A DNA stretch of 55,000 nucleotides from Neocallimastix lanati (nom. inval.) (taxonomy: Eukaryota > Neocallimastigomycota > Neocallimastigomycetes > Neocallimastigales > Neocallimastigaceae). Below are positions 44,990-55,000 of this stretch, piece by piece. A program made the translations under genes and the position numbers. The notes below the pieces were generated by a model. It was not told the DNA's origin, searched no databases, and saw only the letters and a list, made by a program, of their open reading frames with translations. Where the stretch lies: positions 667,501 through 722,500 of the forward strand of contig JACVTC010000070.1 in the NCBI GenBank assembly GCA_016946835.1. The letters run 5' to 3'. The number at the start of each line of letters is the position of its first letter. Position 1 is the stretch's first letter.

Positions 44990-45610
44990 ATTGTTATCAG
45001 AAATGATAAAATCACTAGAAATATGTCTTCATGTTACGGAAGAGCTGATTGATCCATCATTTATTCATTGGATATTTTGAATGCTCTACTTTTTTTTTTT
45101 TTTTAAATTTGTTTGGGAAGTCAAATAAAGAAAAATTTTATACATATTTTGCTCATATTTAACAGCTTTTAGATTGATAGAATACCAATTTAATGAATTT
45201 TATTTATATGCTATTAATTGGTGAAACTTTAGTTTTTAAATTAGCTATAATTAAATATCAAGGGAATAAAAGTATATGTAAAAGAAACTTCAACTAGTTC
45301 TCCTTTAATATATTGATCCATTGTTAACTATATTAGTTATAAAGAATATATATATATATATTTTTTTTTATAAAAAATATCAATTAAGAACGAGATTCAA
45401 GAGAGCTATTAATAATAAAGACAATATATATTAAGTAATTTTCTAATCTAATAATATATGAAAATATTAGGACTTAGAATCCTTTAAGTTCTTCGAGTTT
45501 ATTAAATACAAATAATAATAACCGTTTGTCTCACCTACAATCTATGGACAATACTTTTTCTTAATTTGAGGGTTAGCTTAGCCAATACCTCATTATATAC
45601 TTTTTCAGAT
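44990..45610 (+). mobile_element. Second wrecked LINE 3' fragment
   Basis: Aligns by eye with the 3' part of the LINE at 36170-36690. TGTTACGGAAGAG...TCATTGGATATTTTGAATGCTCTAC then poly-T (45033-45104) matches 36172-36256, including the end of the zinc-finger codons. The stretch around 45218-45350 matches 36428-36565 (GGTGGAATTTTAACTTTAG...ATATTG). Near 45570, TAGCTTAGCCAATACCTC matches the short copy at 6052-6071. Heavily diverged and AT-drifted, so older than the other copies. Ends are approximate. Confidence 0.6.
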
Positions 45611-46681
45611 ATTATTTCTATATTTTACTAAATAATTTTTTTTCTTTAATAGAAATGTTTTTAAATTTACATCATAATACTATAATTGCTTTAAAAATTT
45701 ATTATTATATTACATTAATTTTATTTATTTATTTATTTATTTTTATAAAATTTTTACTTTTTAATAATAATTTTATTATGTCTTAAATTATTTTTTTATA
45801 TTTTACAGTCATTTTTTTTTGTTATACATTTTGCAGATATTTTTTTTTTCTTATTTCAATAAATTTATAAAATATTTTTCAGTTATAACTTTGATAGTAA
45901 TTCATAAAAAACAATAAGAACTTTAGCTTCCTATAATAACATAGATTAATTCTAATTTTTAATTATTTTGAATTTCAGTAAAATATTAGATATTTTGTTT
46001 TTTTTTAAATTTTTTTAAATAATAGATACTTATATAAAATACTTAAAAGGTTAACTTTTGAATTGATTATATGATTTATTAATTCAAATTAAATAATATT
46101 TGACTTTTTATATTGAAAATAATTCACATTTAATAATCAATAAATTACTTAAAAAAAATATTTATATATATATATAAATATATGTTAAGTATTATAGACT
46201 TTAAAAATTTAAACATTAACCTAAAACTAATACTTTAAAATTTTTTAGGTATTGAAAATCTTTCTGTAGAATTTTAAAAAATTGGTTGGAAACATTGTTT
46301 AAATTAATTATTTCTCAAATATGGAAATTAGTGTGATATTTTGGGAATGGGGAAAAAAAAAATTTAAAATAAAAATTAAAAAAAAAAAAAAAAAAAAATC
46401 CACTATTTAAAAATAGAAAAAAAGATAAAAAAAAAAAAAAAGAAAAAATTTTATTCATTTTTTTTTCTTTATTTTATAATCTAATTAATATTTATTATTA
46501 ATCTAACATATATTACTTTATAATTTAATATATTATTTAATTCAATAGAAAAATTTTTTATATTTAAACTTTGGTGCAAAATTAAGTAAATAAATTAAAA
46601 AAAAATTTAATTTAAAAAATTAAATACAAAATTAATTATAGAAATTACATTAAATGATGGTACTTTTTATATTTAATATTT

Positions 46682-46838
46682 CATATTTTATATTTTATTA
46701 TTTTATAATTTATATTTTATTATTTTATTATTTCTATATTTTATTATTTTATATTTTATATTTTATATTTTATATTTTATATTTTATATTTTATATTTTA
46801 TATTTTATAATTTATAATTTATATTTTATTTTTATTTA
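46682..46838. repeat. Heptanucleotide array (TATTTTA)n
   Basis: Irregular at first, then about ten clean copies of TATTTTA (46738-46808). Period 7 again, but a different heptamer from TTTATTA. Confidence 0.85.
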
Positions 46839-48916
46839 ATGATGGTAATTTACCTTAATCCTCTCTTTTTATTCTACTGTATTTTTTATTGTTTATTTTT
46901 ATATTATTTTTTATATTTATATTTATTGTTTATTTTTTATTGTTTATTTTTTAATTGTTTATTTAAGGTAAATAAAAAAAAAATTCCATCCAACTTGACT
47001 ATGAGAATGTTGATAAAATAATTTATTTATTTGTCCATCCATTGAACCACCCACTCATTTATTCATTCATTTGCATAAATAAAATAAATATATATGTAAA
47101 TATTTAATAATATATAAATAAATATATATATATATAAATAAATATATAAATATATAAATAAATATTTAATAATATAAAATAAATATTTAATAATATATGA
47201 ATAAATATTTAATAATATAAGTAAATATATAAATAAATATATAAATATATAAGTAAATATATAATAATATAAATAAATATATTATAACTTTTATTTAATT
47301 TTTTTATTATTTAATTTTTTTATTATTTAATTTTTTTTATTATTTAATTTTTTTATTATTTAATTTTTTTTTATTATTTAATTTTTTTATAGATATAATA
47401 AACTATAAAACAAAATTTAATATAAACATGATGAATAATAAAATGTAATAAATGAAATACGAAAAAAAAAATTTTTTTTTCGAATTATTTGTATTTTATT
47501 TATGATGTAATAGAAAAAAAAAAAAAGAAAATAAAAAAAATAATGTAAAAAATTAAAAAAAAAAAGGTTCAGTTTAACTAAATTTCTTTATTTATTATAT
47601 TTACTTCAGTATTATTAAGGCATTACATTAGATTTATTTATTTATCTTTTAATTTGGAAATCAATAATTATTAAAGGGAATTAGTTTTTATAAAAATTAA
47701 GAAATAAATCTTTTTATCAAAAATATATTTATATCTCAGTGAAACTCTAATCTAAAATATAGTATAAATAAATAAATAGATAATAAAAAATAGTATTGAA
47801 TAATATATATATAAATAGATAATAAAAAATAGTATAGAATAGTATAAAATAGTATAGAATAGTATAAAATAGTATATATATTGATAAATAAATAAATAAA
47901 TAGATAATTAACTACTACATAAACAAACCTTCCTTCTATACACTATCCTTCTATAAACTTAATAAATAGGTAAATAAATAAAAATATAGATATTATATAT
48001 TATTGGCTGTATTTCTACATAAACTTTATATATATATATTTTTTTTTCTGTGTATCTTATAATGAACACAATTAAAAACACACTCTAACCCATAAATATA
48101 TTTTTAATACTATTGAAACCAATTATTTCTATTTAAAATATATATATAAATATATAAGCAAACAAACAAACAAACAAAAAAAAAAAAAGGGTTCAACATC
48201 TTTCTATTTATGATTAAAATTGACTTCATATATGGAAATTAAAACAAGTACAAAATCTATATAATATCAATCTATTGATTTCCATATATTTCTATTATTT
48301 CATATTATTTCCTATTTATTTTAATTTATTAAAATTAAAATCTAAATTATTAAAAAATAAAAAAAAAAAATTAAAACAATTTAAAAAAAAAAAAAAAGGT
48401 AAATAAAATATATTTTGTATAGAATAAATTAAAAACGTATGAAATAACTGACTAATTAACTAACTAACTAACTAAATAAATAAATAAATAAATAAATAAA
48501 CATAAATATAAATAAATAAATAAATATAAATAAATAGATAAATAAATAAATAAATAGATAAATAAAGTTAATAATAATATAATTATTTAGTATAATTGAT
48601 TATATATTGTTTATTTTTTTATTTTTTTTTTAAATAATAAATTGCACTGTGGGTTAAATAGATCAACAAAAATCAAAATTAAATAATATACAACTCTATT
48701 TAATTTTTTTTTTATTGAATTCTTTTATAATTATTTATATTTATATTTTCATTTTTTTTATTATTTTTTATTTTTTATTTTATTTTATTTTATTTTATTT
48801 TTTTTTATAATTATTTTAAAATATGGATTAAACAAATAATAAATGTTCAAAAATGGAAATTTCTTTATTTTTTTTTTCTTTTCTAAGTTTTAATTTAAAT
48901 TATGATTTATAATAGA

Positions 48917-49190
48917 TTCATCTATTTATTATATTTAATTCTATTTATTATAATTAATTCTATTTATTATAACTAATTCTATTTATTATTAATTCTATTT
49001 ATTATATTTAAATAATCTATTTATTATAATTAATTCTATTTATTATATTTAAATAATTTATTTATTATAATTAATTCTATTTATTATAATTAATTCTATT
49101 TATTATATTTAATTCTATTTATTATATTTAATTCTATTTATTATATTTAATTCTATTTATTATATTTAATTCTATTTATTATAATTTAAA
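48917..49190. repeat. Minisatellite, 19-bp unit ATTCTATTTATTATATTTA
   Basis: About 14 units; the TTATATTTA part alternates with TTATAATTA, and one unit lacks it. Last five units are nearly identical. Confidence 0.9.
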
Positions 49191-49274
49191 AAGCTTTTTT
49201 TTTTCTTCATTTTGTAAATCATTAAAATTATTATATTCATTAAGATTTAATATTAAATTTTTATTTTTATTTTA

Positions 49275-49319
<45 letters not shown>

Positions 49320-49893
49320 CAAAATTAATATATTATAATTAAATGGAAATAATTTTGTTGGAAGTTTTAACAATTTTTAATTTAATATCAATAAAATACT
49401 TAATATTTATTGATTATATTGTAAACAATATATTAGTATAAATATTTATATATTATGGTTTATATAGTTTTTATATAGTAATTAAATTAATCATTAGTCA
49501 AAAATAAAAAAAAATTTTTTTTTATTAAATTACCGTTATGGAAATTAAACCTTAACTGATCATTACAAATGATTATAAATATATCCATATTTTCCCCATC
49601 TCCAAACCTTTTTTTTTTTTTTTTTTTTTAATTCTTTGAGTAATTAGAGAAAATTAAAATTATTATATTTTTTTTAAATATATTTAAGAAAAGTGTGTAA
49701 AGTTTTATAAATATATATTTTATAATATTCTTTTATTCAGTAGAAATATTAAAATAAAATATATATTTATTTATTAATAAAAAAAATATAATAATTTATG
49801 TTAAAATAAAGTATAAAATTATTTTCAATTCATTATTTTTAGTAATTTTTTTTTTTTTTTTTAAAAGTAATAACTAATAAGAAAAAGATAAAA

Positions 49894-51769
49894 ATGAGTA
49901 AAAATTACAATAAGCGTTTATTATTCTACACAATCATTAATTCAGTTGGTTTCTTCATTTTTGGTTGGGAAACCATTATGTTAAAGTAAGTCTCGATAAA
50001 TCTTTTTTATTTTTTATTTATTTATTTTTTTTTATTTTAAAAATATTATTATTATTTTTTTTTTTTTTTATATTATTTCAATTTATAATATTGATAATAA
50101 TAAGAACAAAAAAAAAAAAAAAAAAATTATTAAAGTACTTATTTGAAGATAGAAATAAGGTTGATATTTCCTTAAGAAAAAAAATGAAAAATTAAATATT
50201 AAATAATATTGGATAATAAATAGTGTTAGATTATATTGTTGAATAATAAATAAAATATATAATGTTTATTATATTAATAAAAATTTTTTTTCTTTTTTCT
50301 TTTAATATAATAATTATAATAAAATTAGTATTCTTTACTCAATGAGACCTTCATTTGGTGCTCAATTTGGATTATATACCTTTGATCCTAAAAAGCACTA
50401 TTGGGCTGAAAGTGAAGATAAAAATTTAAGAGAAATGATAATTACTCCTTCTTTTACTTTCGGTGGTATTGTAGGTATTCTTATTAACTTTTGTTTGATG
50501 GATACTATTGGACGTGTTAAATCTTTACGTATCGGTTCTTTTATCTACTTTGTTGGTACTTGTTTTCAAGTTTTCGGTAGTACTATGACTACTTTTGTTA
50601 TTGGTCGTACCATTTGTGGTTGTGCTTCCGGAATTGCTCTTTCCTTAGGTAATGTCTATCTTGCTGAAATTTCTCCAAAACAAGTTCGTGGTAAAACCGG
50701 TATTACTTGTGCTTTAGGTCTTAATGGTGGTATGTTTATTTCTTCTCTCTTTGAAACTTTATGTTTAAAATTAATTACTAAAAATATGACCGCTCAATGG
50801 AGAGTAGCTGTAGGAGGTTTATTAGTACCTTCCGCTCTCTTCTTAATCCTTGTTTGGTTCCTTCCAGAATCCCCTCGTTACTTATTATTAAAGAGGAAAG
50901 AGGATGAAGCCCTCAAAAATTTAGCTTATATTCGTCAAAAAGAAAGTACGGATCCATCCATTATTGGAGAATTTAGAGGTATTAGTTTTGGTGTTAACAA
51001 GCAACTTGCTCATGGGGCCTCTTCATGGCTTGATTTCTTTAGATCTAAATCGATGATCTATCGTATGATCGTTGTCATCATTTTACAACTTCTTCATCAA
51101 TTCGTCGGTATTAGTGTCATTGGATTTTATTCTACTCAAATTTATAGTAAGTACCTTGGTCTCTCCCTTGAAAAATATGGTGCTTGGCTTAATACCTTGA
51201 GTCAATTTATTTCCTTTGCTTTAGCTATTCCTGCCATTCATTTTGTTGAAAAAATTGGTAGAAGATTACTTTTTATTTGGGGTGCTATTGGTCTTGGTGT
51301 CTGTATGTATGCTATTTATGGTCTTTGTCATATTGTCGATGCTACCGGTATTAAAGCTTTAGGTTGGATTTGTGTTGGTTTCATTTACCTCTACAATATT
51401 ACCTATGCCTGGACTTGGGCTTCCGTTGTCTATGTATGGCAAGCCGAAGTTTTCCCAATTCGTATACGTGCCAAAGCTACCACAATTGGTAACATTTTCC
51501 ATCAATTTGGTGGTATTCTTGTTTCATCTACGACCACGACCTTAATGAAATATCTTTCTTACTATATATTTATAATTTACGGTACCTTCTGTATACTTGG
51601 TGCCATTTTCAGTTATTTATGTGTTAAAGAAACGAAGGGTATTCCATTAGAAGAAATGGATTACCTTTATGGTAAGAAACCAGAGGAACCAACAAAAGAT
51701 ATTAAAAAAGAAATTGAAGAAGATAGAAATATTAATAAAAAAATGGAATGTGATATTACTGAAGCTTAA
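49894..51769 (+). CDS. MFS sugar transporter, two exons
   Basis: Join 49894-49985 and 50329-51769, giving 510 residues. Exon 1 (MSKNYNKRLLFYTIINSVGF...) supplies the first membrane helix; without it the downstream frame would lack TM1. The AA left from exon 1 plus T opens exon 2 in frame (Asn-Ile-Leu-Tyr-Ser-Met). Sugar-porter marks are present: DTIGR (89-93), AEISPKQVRG (143-152), PESPRY (210-215), HQFVGISVIGFYST (287-300), EKIGRR (338-343), EVFPIRIRA (404-412) and KETKGIPLEE (464-473). About twelve helices are expected and the length is normal for hexose or xylose carriers of the plasma membrane. The tail is short and charged. Substrate cannot be told; uptake of sugars released by hydrolases such as the GH43 enzyme in this window fits the lifestyle. 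Start: the ATG at 49894 follows an A-rich leader. Confidence 0.9.
49986..50328 (+). other. Intron of the sugar transporter gene
   Basis: 343 nt, donor GTAAGTCTC, acceptor AAAATTAG. Very AT-rich with in-frame stops. Splicing restores a continuous sugar-porter frame across the junction. Confidence 0.88.
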
Positions 51770-52904
51770 ATAGAAATAAATAATAATAATAATAATTAAA
51801 AAAAAAAGGAAGTAAAAAAAAAATTATAATTAAAAGGAAATATAAATATATATATACACGACATATATATACCTATAGATAAAATACATATACATTTATA
51901 TAAATTTTTTTTTTTTCATTATTTTAGTACAAAATTTTTTTTAAAATATTAAATTAAGAACAATTAAGAACCAAAGTTAAAAAAAAAAAGGATAAAAATA
52001 AAAAAAATCACCAAATTAAGAAATAAAGAAAATTTTTCCAAAAAAAAAAAGAAAGAAAGTAAACTAAAACTAAAACAAAACTAAAATTAAAACTTTAAAA
52101 AAAATACAAAAAAATTCAAAAAAAAAATTTTTTTTTGGTAAAATTACATTTTTAGACATAAGGAAAAATATATATATAAATTTATTTTTTATAATATTCA
52201 TACCATTTTTTTTTCTTTTTTTATTATAAGAAAAAAAAAATTATCCATATAATAATTTTATTTAAGCAAACATTAAGATAAATATAATAATTAAATATAT
52301 CAAAAAGTTTTAATATATCAAAAAAATTTTTTTTATTTTTATAATTTTTTAAGGAAAATTATATATTAATTTTTATATATATAAATATAAATATAAATAT
52401 AAAATATAAAATATAAAATATAAACATTACTATAAATATAAACATATATATATTTAATCTTTTTTTTTTTTTTTTTATTTCTATTTTTATCATTCATTTT
52501 CAATTTTACTATCTTATTTTTAATATACAAATAACAAATTTATATATATGTATATGTTAAAATGAAAAAAAAAAAAAAAAAAAAACTATTGCAAATTCCA
52601 TTCATTGCAATAAAACCTTATCCTTTATATATACTTAATATTATGTAATATGTATATAATTTTAAAATAAAATAAAATAACATAACATAAATTTTTTTTT
52701 TAAAAAATATTTAAAAATATTTTAAAATTATTTTGGAGTGATTAATATATAATTATGTATATAAGTATAAAAAGAGTTGTTTTATTTATTTATTTATATC
52801 AGAAGAAGAATCTTTTTTTTTATACGGTACTGGGAGTACTTTTCCACTAATTCCACACTGCAAAAATTTAATTTGTTATACTTTATGAGATGATAAATTT
52901 ACCA
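51770..52904. other. 3' flank of the transporter and AT-rich spacer
   Basis: The stop is followed by AATAAATAATAATAATAA, which includes a canonical AATAAA about 5 nt beyond the stop codon. The rest is poly-A/T, TA repeats and ATATAAA-type low complexity. No gene. Confidence 0.55.
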
Positions 52905-53250
52905 TCTCTAAAGTAATGGTCTTTGTTCAATAGGTTCAAATCGAATTGTACTCGTACTACTACTACCAAGAGCGTCAATGCTGAAGAAACAGTAAAGAAA
53001 CAGGCCAGCAGGGCTAGCGCAACCAATGAAGATCATAATTTCGTATCTTAAAATTATGATTGTGAAAGACAAAATTAATTATTATACCTCAGTATAATAA
53101 TGCCCTTGTGAAGTCTTACAGATATTAATTAAATGAAACTAGAATACTTTATACCATTATTTTATTTTATTTTGGGTTTTATTTTTTGTTTGTTTATTTT
53201 TTTTTATTTTTATTTTTATTTTTTTTTTTTTCTTTTATTACATGTATTTT
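52905..53250 (+). mobile_element. Possible LINE 3' UTR remnant
   Basis: A G+C-richer patch containing ACCAAGAGCGTCAATGCTGAAG, AGGCCAGCAGGGCTAGCG and ACCAATGAAGATCATAATTTC. These recall 36661-36712 (ACCAAGAGC...CATAATTTC) and 6050-6075 (GGCTAGCAGGGCCAATACC). Order and spacing are similar but identity is modest. Confidence 0.4.
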
Positions 53251-53485
53251 ATCAAATATTTAATTAATAAAGATGAAACAAGTTTGCTGCCTTTAAAAAA
53301 AAAAAAAAAAAAAATTCTTCCTTCCATTCCTTGTTTCTATTCCAATAATAAAAAAAAAAAAGGAATGATCTTTCCAATTATAATAACTCTTAACCAGAGG
53401 TTTAACTTAGAGATTGCTATTTTACATTTTAACTTTATTTTTTATTAAATTTTATTTAATAATATTTTTTTTGATTTAATACATT

Positions 53486-53519
<34 letters not shown>

Positions 53520-53711
53520 TCTTAAAATATATTTAAATATTTATAATGTAAATATATACAATATATATTAATATTTTTTAATTTTTTTATTAAAAAATGT
53601 ATTTTCTTCTTAGTATATTATTAAAAAAAAAAAAAAAAAACTCTTAAATTCAAAAATTCATAAATAAATAATAATTGATAAGAAAAGTTATTTTGTATTT
53701 GCCTCATAAGA
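53251..53711. other. AT-rich spacer
   Basis: No gene. A patch with TTCCTTCCATTCCTTG (53318-53333) faces GGAATGA (53361-53367), a weak possible inverted pair. TA repeats at 53489-53507. Confidence 0.5.
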
Positions 53712-53847
53712 TTTAAATGAATCAATAAAACTTTTTTTTTTTTTATTATTTATTATGTTTTTATATTTAAATAAATATTAATTTAAAATAATTTAAAGAA
53801 TTAAATATATATATAAAAAAAAAAAAAGTTTTATTGATTCATTTAAA
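53712..53847. repeat. Foldback with perfect 33-bp arms
   Basis: Arm 53712-53744 (TTTAAATGAATCAATAAAAC plus 13 T) is the exact complement of 53815-53847 (13 A plus GTTTTATTGATTCATTTAAA). The loop is 70 bp of AT-rich sequence. No coding content. Confidence 0.93.
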
Positions 53848-54417
53848 GTTTGTAATTTTATTGGTAATATCTTTCTCTTCTTATTTTTATTCTTTCATTC
53901 TTTCATTATTTAAAATATATTTATTATTTATCTTTTTTTTTTTTTATAAAAAAAAATAAAATTACAAAATCAAACAAAATCAAACAAAACAAAATAAAAA
54001 TAAAAATAAAAATAAAATAGAAAAGATTCAATCACAAATTCAGAAACAAATATAAATAAAAGTACAAAAAAGATAAACTATTTAAAATAAGAAAAAAAAA
54101 AAAAAAAGTTTATTTATAAAATTTTTTATTTTATGTCATATTAAATTATTAACACTCTTTAATTAATTAATTAATTATATAATTATTTATTTAATTATTT
54201 AATTAATTAATTAATTAATTATTTATTTAATTATATAATTATTTATTTAATTATTTATTTAATTATTTAATTATTTGGAATCTAGAATTTTTATTCTTTT
54301 TCTTCTCTTTTTATTTTTTATTTTTTTATTTTTTATTATTTAATAGAAAAAAAAAAAAAAGAATTAGTTAATAATTAAAATTTAGGTTTACAATCATTAG
54401 TTAATAAATTTTTTTAA

Positions 54418-54600
54418 TAATAAATAAATAATAAATAATAAATAATAAATAGTAAATAGTAAATAATAAATAATAAATAATAAATAATAAATAATAAATA
54501 ATAAATAATAACATATTTAAATAATAAAATAAATAATAAATAAAAAATAATAAATAATAATAAATAATAAATAATAAATTATAATAAATAATAAATAATT
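54418..54600. repeat. Heptanucleotide array (TAATAAA)n, third locus
   Basis: Same 7-mer and orientation as 37910-38098, with TAGTAAA variants at 54447-54462. Confidence 0.88.
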
Positions 54601-54639
54601 AAATAATAAAAAAGAGTATTTATTAATAAATAATTAAAA

Positions 54640-54780
54640 TAATGGAATAATGGATTAATAAATAATAAATAAATAATGAAATAATGGAATAATGGATTAA
54701 TAAATAATAATTGAATAATGAAATAATGGAATAATGGATTAATAAATAATAAATAAATAATGGAATAATGGAATAATATA
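54640..54780. repeat. Minisatellite with AATGGAATAATGGATTAATA units
   Basis: Copies start at 54640, 54683 and 54725 (period about 42-43 bp), and a truncated fourth follows near 54758. Confidence 0.85.
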
Positions 54781-55000
54781 GTAAATGTTTAATTCTTGTT
54801 TTAATAACTTCTATAGATTATAAAACATCAATAAAGTTTTGATTTTCCATTATTTTGTATTTTTATTTTATTGGTTAATTCACTAAAAATTAATTTTATA
54901 AACTTTATTTTATAGTTAATTTAATATATAAATAAAAAGTTTACCAACAAAAAATTTTTTAAGATGTGTGAAATTACCATAAAATAAAATTATATTTAAA

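Larger units (their letters stand above)
45611..49893. other. AT-rich spacer, 5' flank of the transporter gene
   Basis: No gene. Contents include a TATTTTA heptamer array (46682-46838), an AAATATATAAAT-type array (47070-47285), a TTTTTTTATTATTTAA array (47295-47390), AAAT and AACT tetramers (48456-48567) and a 19-bp minisatellite (48917-49190). Open frames at 46654-47021 are repeat by-products. Confidence 0.6.
53848..55000. other. AT-rich spacer to the window end
   Basis: No gene. Contains AATT-type repeats (54160-54275), a TAATAAA heptamer array (54418-54600) and a roughly 42-bp minisatellite (54640-54780). Confidence 0.55.

Noticed and set aside
46654-47021. Two adjacent open frames of about 60 codons
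   Set aside because: Entirely Tyr/Phe/Ile/Leu text from TATTTTA-type repeats.
52860-52965. Possible tRNA (GGTTCAAATCG near 52932 resembles a T-loop)
   Set aside because: No matching acceptor stem or D-arm could be placed; the only stem (GAGATG/CATCTC) has a 10-nt loop of the wrong kind.

Overview
The window looks like nuclear DNA of an anaerobic gut fungus (Neocallimastigomycota, the Piromyces/Neocallimastix/Anaeromyces group). The spacers are almost pure A+T and full of poly-A and poly-T runs of 15-45 nt. Genes are few (six in 55 kb) and stand out as islands of higher G+C. They include a secreted family-43 glycosidase, a fungal-type sugar transporter, short introns with GTAAGT/GTAAAT donors, and relics of transposons of a kind I associate with these fungi. 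The assignment is inference from these signs. I saw no rRNA, tRNA or CRISPR.

Layout. 1-3895: spacer with a decayed FLYWCH-type transposon remnant (about 440-1215). 3896-4852: nitronate monooxygenase/FabK-like flavoenzyme (+). 5580-6360: a short LINE-derived copy. 7705-10137: secreted multi-lectin wall protein with a Thr/Lys tail (-). 10138-21593: repeat-rich spacer holding a heptamer array, a MITE-like element (13009-13859) and a second FLYWCH-type remnant. 21594-24536: a 980-residue fused sulfur enzyme (+). 24537-30988: spacer with minisatellites and a foldback. 30989-32455: secreted GH43 glycosidase (+). 33080-36900: a full-span but wrecked LINE. 38753-40786: a spliced Asn/Ser-rich protein (-) with a 5-nt microexon and a probable 3' frameshift. 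40787-49893: spacer with tandem arrays and a second LINE relic. 49894-51769: MFS sugar transporter with one intron (+). The rest is spacer with a 33-bp foldback and minisatellites.

Most notable is the 980-residue protein. It joins, in order, a complete O-acetylhomoserine sulfhydrylase/methionine gamma-lyase-type PLP enzyme, a class I methyltransferase whose C-terminal half resembles plant methionine S-methyltransferase, and a cupin with the metal-binding pattern of DddL-like DMSP lyases. All three domains touch methionine or dimethylsulfonium chemistry. A single-chain route making and cleaving an S-methyl sulfonium (methionine to S-methylmethionine to dimethyl sulfide or a related product) is a testable hypothesis; none of the activities is shown.

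The other genes fit a plant-degrading fungus: GH43 releases hemicellulose sugars, the transporter imports them, and the lectin protein probably sits at the wall or outside the cell. Nothing suggests co-regulation; genes are 3-11 kb apart and on both strands.
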